64,000 nt of DNA from Argopecten irradians (taxonomy: Eukaryota; Mollusca; Bivalvia; Pectinida; Pectinidae), in the NCBI RefSeq assembly GCF_041381155.1, contig NC_091147.1, positions 36,317,553 to 36,381,552 of the forward strand, read 5' to 3'. Every line of letters starts with the position of its first letter. The stretch's first letter is position 1. The notes under the pieces are model-generated. The model was not told the origin of the DNA and made no database searches. It worked only from the letters and a program-made list of their open reading frames with translations. Positions 39,301 to 49,300 of this stretch are shown here, in pieces. The position numbers and the translations under genes were made by a program.

Positions 39301-42300
39301 CATGTCTTACTTACCACTGCCTGGGACCGTATGCGGCTGATAATGTATATAGGATGTGTTATTTGACCCAGAGATCCTGTTTCCGACCCGAAGCTCAAGG
39401 AGCGTTCCGCTAGTTAGTATCATGATCCAAATCAATAATATAACTGTCTAACTCTTATATTTTTTCTTCTTATACATTTGAGTTAAAAAGTAAATAAATG
39501 TGTACGCAACTGAAGATTTGGTTTCATTACAATAATTTATTATCGACAATAAAACTCTCAAATGATTTAGAAAGGTCTGTGCTTTAAATGTTTACTGGAA
39601 AACTCCAAAAAATATAGTTATTCCAAGGAATTAAACAAAAAAATGACTTTATTTAATTTGGCTGCATCCGTCAAAACAGGTGACGCTTGAATAACGAATA
39701 ACTGTCCAACTTTACCTTGCTTCACATTATACTGAAAACGGACAAACCAGTCGTCCCATTCCCTTATTGCTCAGCGATGAGCAGGAGCAGAAATTACTAC
39801 TTTTTATAAAACAAATAGCATAAACCAACGTTCTGCAAGCTAAAGATCTATATTTATCTACGCTCAGTTTTTTTAATGATTTTCGACAAAAATGCTTATT
39901 TAAAAAATATATATACAGTCAAACCTCGATTATTCGAACTCCGATGAATCGAATTTCTCGCTGTATCGAACTTTTTGTCTGGTCCCGAATTTCTTCACTA
40001 TATAACATTACTAACTAACCCATGTATGAATCGAAGTTTTATGAATCGAAGTTCTCGATGTATCGAACTTTTTTCATGGACCATTTGTTATAGAATCATA
40101 GGTAACTGACACTCGATGATTCGAATAAAAAATTACCTGTACAGATCAGGCATAAATAGAATACGTAAAGTGCTTGTCTAAAAATATCTGTAAAATGTGA
40201 CTGTACATCATGGATGACCGTCAGGTCACTCTTATCAGTATTATCGTAAATGTTTTGCATTATTTGATGTTTAAAATGTTCATATTTATCTAACAGCTTT
40301 TACTTTTCAAACAAAATAATGTACTATTATAGCAAAATTATCCACTCCATTAAAACTACTTTAAACACGCATTTGTTCGCATAAAATACAAAAGTGCAAA
40401 GTAGCAATAAGTATCGACTATCTCTCGGATGTACCTGAAAAGTACGCGTGTACTAACTGACTGTAATACATGTGACGTGTGCATTATAGGTCACGTGTAA
40501 AAATTATTTTGTTACATGCTACAACTTCAAATAGAGAGACGTATAAAATGGATTATCTTTTCACATATTGCTCGCTTTTCATTACCTGCAGAGGATTTTA
40601 ATATTAAAGTGATTTTGATAATCGCGGGATGACTATGTACATATACGGTGTCTTCATATCGAGATTATCCTGGGATTTCTTGATTACATGCCTGATTGCC
40701 CATTGTATTTTATAATTAACTGATATCATCATCAGGTTAGAAATCTATCGGTAAACAAAATTTGTGGGATTTTGGGTTTTTTCACTTTTTGTTATGTTTT
40801 TTGGTTTGTTTGGGTGGGTTTTTTTGGGGTTTTTTTTTTCCTGTGATTTTCTTTACAAAAATGAGGCTTTAACAATAGCTGATAATTAGTATGCGAAACA
40901 GGAAATCTATTGTTAAATAACATGTAAAAAGACATGCATCATTACTCAGCCGTCACGGTGTGCGATTTGTCTCTATCACAACGATCAATATTGGATAGCA
41001 GGTTACATAATGGAGTCTGTGTGACCATATAGCATACAAGATACCATACATGATAGCGTTACGTGATACTACTATGACGTATACAATTGGTCTGGTAGGG
41101 ACAGTTGTTTATATCTATGTTATGTAGGTTTAATTCCCTCGTAATTTACTGTATTATTGTTAGATTTCGCGATGTACTGTTTTGAATTTATTCGCGGGGA
41201 TTATTTTCGAAAACGTCATTCATACGACAGGCTATATATAATACGTAAAACCGTGGCGTTGGTTATTTTTGCGAGGGAGTAAACGCGACTGAATGGATAT
41301 GCGAGTTTAGCAAAATTAACAAACACCCCATCCCTGCCCCCGTGTAGAGGAGAGTAGTGTAGAGACATGATGCTCGTACAGATGTTTATTTTATTCAGAT
41401 TAGTAAACGTTTGACCACGGTTTTCTGTTAATGGCGATCGTAAATATAAAAAGACATTATGTCTCCATTCATCACATCAAATACCTCTGTATGCTAGTTT
41501 TGTCAACCTAAGAAACACACGCTTACGGTCCGCATTTTCTGTACGGACGGTCGAGAACAACAGACGCAGCATAACTAAAGTTTATCTAGTGTACAGATTT
41601 AAATAACATTCTATCACATCAAAGATACAAATGTATACTAGTATGTATAAGTCACAAGAATAAGCATAAATATTTTCCCCAATTGTTCTTGCCCTAACAC
41701 GAACGAATAGTGGTTAATCACTACTTAAGTCAAGGTAAGTTAACACGGGCAACTGTACTTAAGTACCTTTGAGATATCCTTTATTTAGGCATTGCGAAAA
41801 ACCATAGAATTAATTTTATACTTGAGGCCTGGTGGCCGATTGGTTAAGATGTCCCTACATATTTCCACAAGCCTACCACCTCTAGGTTGTGGGTTGGAAT
41901 CCTATTTGAGACAGTTGCAAGGTACTGACCAAACTTTGTCAGACTAAGATCACCCAACGGACGGGGGGAAAATGGTCCCATTAGCGAAGTTGTCGCGTAA
42001 CATTGCTTGTGCGAAAATTGTCAATATAGGACCCCAAGAAAGTGGTCTTTAAATGCGGTATCGACAGAAGTGTGACGAATGAGTCTCTTTTTGTTACATG
42101 GCCATGTATTTTAAATGGAATAAAAGCTTTTTTTGGAGTTGCTTATTACCCAGGTGGCCCTTTTCTAGATGTGGTCAGGTCATAGAGGTGGTCGCTAGGG
42201 CATGTTTTACAGCACAATGGGAAAAAGAGTTTGGGGCCTTATTATGCAGATGGCCCTTTTACAGAGGTGGTCGCTATGGCAGGATTTTACAGTACAAATA

Positions 42301-42717
42301 ATGATATAAAAACAGTTTGGGGCCTATTACGCAGGTGTTTCTTTTACAGAAGTGGTCGCTATGGAAAAATTTTTACTGTACAAGTAATGAAATAAAAAGA
42401 GTTTAGGGCCTTATTACGCAGATGGTCCTTTTACAGAGGTGGTCCCTATGGCAGGGTTTTACAGTACAAGTGAAGAAATAGAGGGCGTTTTGGAGACTTT
42501 ATTAAGCAGGCGGTGTCGCTCAAGCAGGTTTTTACTTACCTCCGAGGCAGAACATACTGCTGAAGAGAGATCCGACCCAGGCTGTTATCAGGTTCGATCT
42601 GTTGTATTTCTCCAGGAGGGCTACGTGGATTACTCCGGACGAATATCCGAGACTCGTACCCAGGAAAATTGTAAAGAATCCGGAAATCAAGACCATCCAT
42701 TTTTCTGCACCGGACAT
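30175..42717 (-). CDS. Monocarboxylate-transporter-like protein (SLC16/MFS), 5 coding exons
   Basis: Exons in transcript order: 42540-42717, 33263-33406, 31929-32720, 31227-31274, 30175-30314. They total 1302 bp (433 residues plus stop), every junction is phase 1, and all introns are GT-AG. The protein should be a 12-helix plasma-membrane transporter with cytosolic ends. After helix 1 come PIGSALVNSFSCR (helix 2-3 region) and YYFQKQRTLATG (about 124-135), the family's Y-F-x-K-(R/Q)-R-x-L-A-x-G motif. A short cytosolic loop of about 40 residues (about 183-222) lies between helices 6 and 7. In helix 8 (SIFGIGSTLSRLLTG) Arg276 is kept but the residue four before it is Ser272 rather than the Asp of lactate/proton MCT1. 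The usual D-G-G-W-G-W opening is absent (GAEKW instead). This points to the orphan MCT9/12/14-like group rather than a lactate carrier; the substrate is unknown. Confidence 0.88.
30507..30592 (+). repeat. 41-bp tandem duplication
   Basis: Two identical units beginning CATCATCTGCATATCGACAA, in the last transporter intron. Confidence 0.9.
31227..31274 (-). CDS. MCT-like transporter coding exon 4: 48-bp exon
   Basis: Lies between ATTTACAG and GTATGT, phase 1 both ends. Encodes KIVSAGSYLHAFLFL, which fits the family's helix 11-12 connector (x-G-S-Y-x-x-x-F) missing from exons 3 and 5. Confidence 0.8.
31929..32720 (-). CDS. MCT-like transporter coding exon 3: main transporter body
   Basis: Begins GFGQSFSNIG and ends GPIIT before GTATGT; 264 codons, carrying most helices and the central loop. 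The long single exon is typical of SLC16 genes. Confidence 0.93.
33130..33200. repeat. Short imperfect hairpin
   Basis: CCAAGGGTT(A/G)CG ends invert around CTCCTCTTTAAGAGGAG. In transporter intron 2, about 60 bases from coding exon 2. Looks like a minimal foldback element. Confidence 0.65.
33263..33406 (-). CDS. MCT-like transporter coding exon 2: helices 2-4 region
   Basis: The acceptor is TATATTGCAG, chosen because it restores phase 1 (completing Ala60 before PIGSALVN). An earlier AG would shift the frame. Ends ..SYGIFA before GTAAGT. Confidence 0.87.
34655..35822 (+). repeat. Segmental duplication, copy 1 (no insert)
   Basis: Matches 36844-38396 along its length with scattered substitutions, from AAGAATCTTGTAGAA to TATCATGTATATTTAGAAAC. 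It contains the uninterrupted sequence ACCTTAAGTTAACTGAGG at 34802-34819. In transporter intron 1. Confidence 0.88.
36497..36842. mobile_element. TTAA-target inverted-repeat element T1, copy A
   Basis: 346 bp body, ends AGATTCTCCACCGC and GCGGCGGAGCATCT, flanked on both sides by TTAA. No coding potential. It sits exactly at the left boundary of duplication copy 2. Confidence 0.85.
36844..38396 (+). repeat. Segmental duplication, copy 2 (with insert)
   Basis: Second copy of the 34655-35822 segment, longer because it carries T1 copy B and a short extra piece near 38310. Confidence 0.88.
36986..37339. mobile_element. TTAA-target inverted-repeat element T1, copy B
   Basis: 354 bp body with perfect 14-bp ends AGATGCTCCACCGC and GCGGTGGAGCATCT, flanked by TTAA on both sides. 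The paralogous empty site at 34805-34808 has a single TTAA, so TTAA is the target duplication. This pattern is that of piggyBac-type transposition; the element itself is non-autonomous. Confidence 0.9.
38955..39412 (+). repeat. Tandem repeat, unit about 186-191 bp, 2.4 copies
   Basis: Units start at the CGGCTGATAATGTATATA segments near 38957, 39143 and 39334, and include TTCCGACCTTGAGCTCAAGG and CAGCCATCTCCAAC. Confidence 0.88.
39919..40140. mobile_element. pogo/Tigger-like remnant
   Basis: Starts CAGTCAAACCTCGATTATTC after TATATATA, then repeats of ATGAATCGAA and TGTATCGAACTTTTT. This style of end is known for Tigger/pogo elements. A related worn stretch (CAGTAAAATCTCGACGAG) is at about 50354. 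Confidence 0.5.
41827..42085 (+). mobile_element. tRNA-derived SINE
   Basis: A box TGGCCGATTGG (41833-41843) and B box GGTTGGAATCC (41892-41902, one mismatch to consensus) are 49 bases apart. No full cloverleaf. In transporter intron 1. Confidence 0.68.
42110..42536 (+). repeat. About 85-bp tandem array abutting transporter coding exon 1
   Basis: Units contain GGCCCTTTTACAGAGGTGGTCGCTATGGCAGG-type sequence (seen at 42187, 42266, 42351 and 42438) and AGTTTGGGGCCTTATTA. The last worn unit (GTCGCTCAAGCAGGTTTTTAC) runs into the minus-strand splice donor of coding exon 1. Confidence 0.85.
42540..42717 (-). CDS. MCT-like transporter coding exon 1: start and helix 1-2
   Basis: Starts MSGAEKWMVLISGFF and ends in ..MFCLG with donor GTAAGT. 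The donor lies within a few bases of the last unit of an 85-bp tandem array. An acceptor at 42752-42753 (TTTCAAACAG) gives 34 bases of 5' UTR in this exon. That UTR includes a minimal uORF, ATG GTA TAG, at 42733-42741. Confidence 0.85.
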
Positions 42718-42751
42718 TAGTTCACACGATGTCTATACCATCGAGACGTTC

Positions 42752-43045
42752 CTGTTTGAAAACTGAATATAAAATACTAACTATAAAGGTCATGAGTTAT
42801 GTTTTCACATCTACATAATATACATACGCACATTTATACTCATCACTACATGTTTCAATAGTGATTTTATGTAAGTTATAATTACTTAAGCTTTAACTTC
42901 GTTTTGTATCGTGAAATGTGCTTACAGAGAAAATATAACATTACAGTGACTTCGGATAGCACTTCATGTCATTAATGTGTCATGGTATTGACATAGTAAA
43001 TATAGGTCAAAATAGACTAGATAAGTATGCAAAAGTTCACTTACC
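42752..43045 (-). promoter_or_regulatory. Probable 5' UTR intron and end of upstream non-coding exon of the MCT-like gene
   Basis: On the minus strand a strong donor (GAG|GTAAGT) leaves an upstream exon ending at 43045, and the acceptor TTTCAAACAG sits just before the ATG exon. The upstream exon's start is not clear. No TATA box was found. Confidence 0.45.
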
Positions 43046-44555
43046 TCTTTAAATATAGCAAAACGCCCTTGTGTTGTACAATCTAGGTTGACTATTGTAT
43101 ACTGTAAGACCAGTCCCGGCTTCCTGTGTATTGATCAAGCACAACACGAAATGGAACTATACACTCAATACTAAATATAGTCGTATACATGGAGGTCTAA
43201 GATACTATTTCTGAAATCCACTAATAGCTGAATGCATCCATAATACACATTCAAACTTCAAGTAACAAGGTACGCATTCATTTCACGAGTGAGATTAAAA
43301 GAAACGTCTGACATAGGCAAGGTGCATATTCAATAGATATTTTAGACTATAGTTTCAATTGTAAAGCCGCAGTACTAGTTTCATTCACTAGCAAGGCTAG
43401 AATTGCTATCATCGGATATTATGACATGATATAGAAAATGTTTACAATATCTGACATAAATCTAAGGTTTATGTTCGATTCTTCTTTATGAATGGTTTCT
43501 AATAGAAAACAAGGTTTTATATTTTTTTATATTTTATTGCATAAAACATTTTACATTAAAGTAACATGTACATGGTTATTGTTCTCCTAGTAACTCATCT
43601 CTTATGATTATTAATACTATTATGCATAAAACATTTTTATCGGCATTTTGTTACATACACATCTTTAATTCGACATATTTTTACAATACTATTTCCATAA
43701 AGATAATTAGTCATATTTAATATGTATCGCTTTCTTCCTTTCATTGCAGACATATCTCTCATTCTACATTCTCTCTTTCTTTTTACAATCACACTTCATT
43801 TTCTAACAATAAAGCTGACAATTCAAGTTCAAAAGTATTCATTCAGTTTAAAATGCCTATTTCATTTCTCATTCAAAAAATATATACGGTCAGACCATGA
43901 AGGCCAAGCTGTGGTCTACAATGTCATCGCACAATTGAACAGTGTTATTAGTAATTGTAAAGTGATTTCTGCATGTATGTTGACTGTGCATACATTCTGT
44001 GTTGTAACTTAATGTTTATGAGGCACCATACATGTTCGGTGGTTCATTTAGATTACCGAATATAATGTTTCAATCCTAAGATTCTCGCCCAGTTATGGCG
44101 CATATAATTTTTATCATAATTTAACGCAGTTTACTGTATAAATAATTTTTTTCGGGACAAATACTGAGATGAAAGTTACTACTTGCTGTAGATACATTTT
44201 AAAAATTACTTTATGAATAGCCTGACAACAAATACAGAGCAAATGATTGCTGTCGACGATTTTCAATAATACCCTGTCATCAACGAACTGTGTAATTGAG
44301 AACCCCTTTCCCCCGCAAAGACTATGTGCTAATATGATCCATGTACATCGTACACATTATCTTTCTGCTCCTTGTGTGACTACGGTCAATCTCATTACTA
44401 ACTGTTTACGCTTCACAGACGCTAACATCTAATTTGTAACCCGGAAGTAAAGGGTGTATCACAAAGACAGCTGTTTCTGTGAGATAGAAAAACATCGTTC
44501 TGTATTAATAATTAATATTATATATATACTGTGTGACATATCCCTATCCTTCACT

Positions 44556-45470
44556 GAAGCCCGGACGTAAATGGTATAGTTACGTTCAGTATAGCCCGGA
44601 CGTAAATGGTATAGTTACGTTCAGTGTAGCCCGGACGTAAACGATATAGATATTCGTATCACAAAGACAGTTGTGTCCGTGTGATAAAACACATCGTGCT
44701 GTATAATACATACTTTTGCATATATTGTGTAACATATCCCTCTCGTTCAGTGTACCCCGGACGTAAATGGTAGAGTTACGTTCAGTGTAGCCCGGACGTA
44801 AACGATATAGATATTCGTATCACAAAGACAGTTGTGTCCGTGTGATAAAACACATCGTGCTGTATAATACATACTTTTGCATATATTGTGTAACATATCC
44901 CTCTCGTTCAGTGTAGCCCGGACCATCCTCTATACTCCAGGGGTTACCATAACTGACGTTATATGTCCACCCCTGGACTATCTCATAATAAAACAGAAGG
45001 CAGTTCAGAAGAAAATATCTGACCAATCACAAGCCAGCAAAGAATTCCTTTGAAGACTACAGAGAGACCGACGCCTTACATCAAAGCCACATAGTCAACC
45101 ACAGTGTACCGTTATACGGCTCTTTTGATGTACATCAAATGACTAAATTACCTGTTCTGTTCTGTTGTCTCCAGTTTTACTATGAGATAGTACAGGGTTG
45201 TAGAGATCGTAAGTGATCGGAACCCCTGGAGTATCGAGGATGAGCCCGGACGTAAATGGTATAGTTACGTTCAGTGTAGCCCGGACGTAAACTATATAGA
45301 TATTCGTATCACCAAGACAGTTGTGTCCGTGTGATAAAACACATCGTACTGTATAATACATACTTTTGCATATATTGTGTAACATATCCCTCTCGTTCAG
45401 TGTAGCCCGGACGTAAATGATATAGTTAGTTCAGTTTAGCCCGGACGTAAGGCCAGGGAAAATCATGCGG
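44556..45470 (+). repeat. Higher-order satellite (161 bp = 35 + 126)
   Basis: CCCGGACGTAAA boxes start at 44560, 44595, 44630, 44756, 44791, 44917, then 45245, 45280, 45406 and 45440. The spacings are 35 or 126 (34 once). The 126-bp part carries CACAAAGACAGTTGTGTCCG and TTTTGCATATATTGTG. Confidence 0.9.
44924..45242. mobile_element. 319-bp inverted-repeat element with 9-bp target duplication
   Basis: Begins CATCCTCTATACTCCAGGGG and ends CCCCTGGAGTATCGAGGATG. Inverted ends extend about 75 bp with mismatches (CTATCTCATA(A/G)TAAAAC inside each). The 9 bases AGCCCGGAC flank it at 44915-44923 and 45243-45251, within a satellite unit. A 9-bp duplication is typical of Mutator-like elements. No coding potential. 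Confidence 0.88.
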
Positions 45471-46550
45471 CAGAGTATTGGTAAACCCCACTCATGATTT
45501 CTTTACTTTTCAATGTGTCGCTTTTATTTGATACGTATAATATAATGCTACGCCTTAGTCAGTATGACATTTTATTTGTTTGTATATGGTATCTTTGATG
45601 TAGATATTAAATGTAATTTAAAAATCTTTTTTGTTACAAGATGAATAATGCATAAAGTTATTTGTATCGCAAAGGCTTTGCTTGTTTGATTAATTAACGA
45701 CCTATCAACAGACACGGTCATGTAAGGACGGCCTCCCATGTATGCGGTGTATATATAGCGTATGTTAAGTGCATGGTGCGTGTTGTGGGAGAATGTGGTA
45801 TGTTCGTGTTATGTCTTCTTGTATAGTGGAACTATTGCCCTTTTATAGTGCTATATCTCTGAAACATTACAAAGGCAGGTAATTCCGTAAGATATAATTG
45901 TTATATATTTTTATTTTATCCCCTTCTCCATTATCCTAACAAGTGTTTGGCAAGGTCTACTACGCAGTCACCATCTACCATTAATCAGTAGTCAGTATAC
46001 AGTAAACCCAACTTTTTTCCGCGTGCGATTTACTTTCGCGAATTTCGCGATCCAAGTAAATTCGCGAAAATTTATCTCCGCAAATGAATCATACTCCTCT
46101 GAGAAGTAAAAATTTTCTTGTATTAAACTTTTTTTCTCATATAGATTTTTGGAACTGGAGTTCATACCATGAAAGAAAATAGAAGAAAAAACAAATGTCC
46201 GTGTGCTCGTTTTTGAGCTATTGTCACTCAAAGATACCAACATGACAAAATAGTGGATTTTATTGGAATTTAGCCGTTTTGACCACATACACTTGTGTAA
46301 AGCCATAATTCCCTAATTAGGTGTTTGATATGTATGGATGTTTGTAGAATTTATTTTCAAGTGGTCTTCATTAAAAATATACCAGTTATGATTAATAAGA
46401 GTCATATTTGTTCTCAAAATAACAACATATGCTACCCCTACCCCTTAAATTATTGCTCCAAAATGCACCATTTTCAGCCATTTTTGTCAAATTTAACCCT
46501 TTATAGAAAAAGTTCTGGTATTAAACTTTTGTCAATAGTTTGCATATCAA

Positions 46551-46709
46551 TATAGGAATTGGATTTCGCTTTTATGTTAACCATGCTTGTAAGGAGCAAT
46601 TCCTCTAAGAATATATTCTATGGCGCGCGTTAGCGCCACATATTGAATATATTCTTAGAGGAATTGCTCCATACAAGCATGGTTAACATAAAAGCGAAAT
46701 CCAATCCCT
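46551..46709. mobile_element. Near-perfect hairpin element, arms about 66 bp
   Basis: TATAGG(A/G)ATTGGATTTCGC.. to ..AGAATATATTC repeats inverted with two or three mismatches. The loop TATGGCGCGCGTTAGCGCCACATA has its own stem TGGCGC/GCGCCA. Confidence 0.9.
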
Positions 46710-48631
46710 ATATTTACACTCACATGACTTTTTTTATTTATATTTGATGCAATAAAATCGTCATTTGAATGTGACGTAATTATTCAATAAAAGTTGGTCA
46801 AAAGTGGGAGGAGCTTACTCAATTGAACAGCGAATGATGACTCTTTACATAAGGTAGAATTATTCATCCGCGACGACAAAAAGTTCAATATTTTATTGTT
46901 AAATAAACATGACAAACAAAGTCAATTTCACAGATAATTTTATTTAATCAAATCAGAACTTTAAATATATATTTAATTTTGCTAAAAGTTAATATATAGC
47001 GTAATAACATAAAGAATTTGTACACGGCCACATGTGTGAACTCGGTGACCGTTATTGTGCAGCGAGGCGAAGCTGACGCATGCTTACACACCGGAGTTTG
47101 CCGAAGTTGTCAAAACACCGATTTTCAAGTAGCTCAATGTGTTTGAGATGTCGTCTGACTTGACGAAATTACATCCTTGGTAGCCTTGTGATTATATAAT
47201 CTACGCTTAGATCCATATCGCCATCGATAGATGTAACAAATTCACGTGTGTTCGATGGATACAATGTATTTGTGGTGACGCGTAACTGTCAACACGTGGA
47301 TTATTAGGCGGATTATTAGCGGTGCATGTTTCATAATACACATGATTAAATTCTCAAAGAACAAAGACAAGAGGATATGTTTATAACTGACCTCTATCAG
47401 AGGGTCTCACGCCCGTCCACCCCAAAGACTCGATCGTAGGACGAACATAGGCACAGAGAGAATGTTTACATTTGACACCCATCATTTTTAACAAAAATGA
47501 AACCACGTCGCCCCGGTTGGGATATTTTTCCGTTTCTTTATACAATTGTTAATTTAAAAATTGTTTGAATCATATATAAAAATAAAACATGTATATATTG
47601 TTTACATTTTTCCAAAATTCTATGAAAAACAACAATATACACGTAATGTTGCGTCAAAATGTAAACAAAGCCATGTGTTTCTTTAAAAAAAAAAGTAGTC
47701 CTTTTACGTTGCACAGAACATTTTCATACGCAAGTTCAAAGTTCAATGTTACCATGCAGTTATGGTAAACAAAATCGGCTAGTATTAGCGTATAGTGACC
47801 AAGCCTAGCAAGTGTAAATATAGGGAAAGGGTTGTTCTTTCTAAATCAGGCAGAAGAATGGGGGGTCCGTGTGCTTACTTTTTTGCCCCATTTAAATATT
47901 TGTTATTTTTCAATATTTTTGACTAAATAATAAAAGTGCTCAAATTACCATTAGATATAGAAATAAAGTGACAAAAGTGTATCATTTCACACATTAATGT
48001 TCAATATTTTAATTAACATGAACCCAGTGAAGATTTACAGCAAAAATTAACTCGATATGGCTGAAAATGCTGACGCGATGATGATTTAAGTAAAAACAAT
48101 TTAAGTAAAAAATGGGGAAACGGTGGCTCTTCAAAATGGCCGCCAAATGGGCAATTTCTTAAAATCGATGTGTAAACAAATCTACTAAGAATAGAAATGT
48201 AATTTTTTGACAAAATTTGCTACAGACCACATGCTACATATATTGATAAATCGTATTTGAAAATCTCATAACGTTTTTGATCTATGTCGAAACGAGACTT
48301 CAACGGGACTGAAACCACAGAAGAATACATCCTTAATAGGAATTTTCATTCAATTTTAATCCTCATGAACTTGTTTTTGAAATATTTATAGCTTTTGATA
48401 ATTTCTATTTTCAGTATATTTAGGGATTTAGCATTTACATCATTGATATTGATTACAATTTCCATTCTTTCAATTCGCGAAATTTTATCTCCGGGAATTA
48501 GCATCTACATTATTTGCATTGATTTAAAATTCCTTTTTTAAAATTGCAAAATTGACCCCATAATTTATTTAATATTCAATGCTCACCATATAATGATGGT
48601 ATCACAACCATATGAATATGAGTTATTCTGA

Positions 48632-49300
48632 GAGGTTGTTTACATGGAAATCACCAAATTGACACTTTTGGCGCCCGGGAGGGTCAGCCCGCCGTATGTA
48701 CAATTTTTGATTCCCACCCCATATGGGTGCTACAACTGCAAAATGAGAGCAATCACATGCTTAGTTTCAAGAAAAGTCGTTTATTTAGAAATAGCCAAAT
48801 TGACACTTTTGGCACCACCCCTCTGACCTCCGTGGGGTTGGTCCTGTCATTTGAACAATTTTTAATCCCGACCACATATGAATGCTACAAATGCTGTATA
48901 TTGATTTATCAAGCTTAGTTTCCGAGAAGAAGTCGTTTATATGGAAATAGCCTAATTAAGCACTTCTGGCCCCGCCCCTCGGGGATTCAGCCCCATCATT
49001 TTTACAATTTTGAATCCCTACCCTATAAGAATGCTACCATTGCATTATGAGTCCATGTTTCAGAGAAGAAGTTGTTTATATGGAAATAGCCAAATTGACC
49101 CCTTTCGACACCGCCCCTCAGGCCTGGCAATTTGTACAATTTTCAGACAGTACCTCAAAGGGATGCTACCAGCCAAATTTTGTGAAATTTCCGACTAACG
49201 GTTATGAAGAAGAAGTCGATTTTGTAAATTGCTGACGGACGGATGGACGACGGACGCCACGGTAAGGCATAAGCTCACCCTGGACCAGTGAGCTAAAAAA
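48632..49300 (+). repeat. Tandem array (140-157 bp units) ending in GACGGACG tail, hairpin and A-run
   Basis: Units marked by GGAAATAGCCAAATTGACAC-like boxes at about 48642, 48785, 48942 and 49082. Then come TGACGGACGGATGGACGACGG, the hairpin AGCTCAC..GTGAGCT (49272-49294) and AAAAAAAAA. Looks like a SINE-like or tandem non-autonomous element. No coding. Confidence 0.75.

Noticed and set aside
45992..46306. 104-codon minus-strand frame
   Set aside because: Overlaps a TTCGCGAA-type dispersed repeat and shows no family motif.
49270..49300. Helitron 3' end (hairpin then CTAA)
   Set aside because: The hairpin is directly adjacent to the CTAA with no usual spacer, and an A-run follows. A retroposon-like tail fits better.
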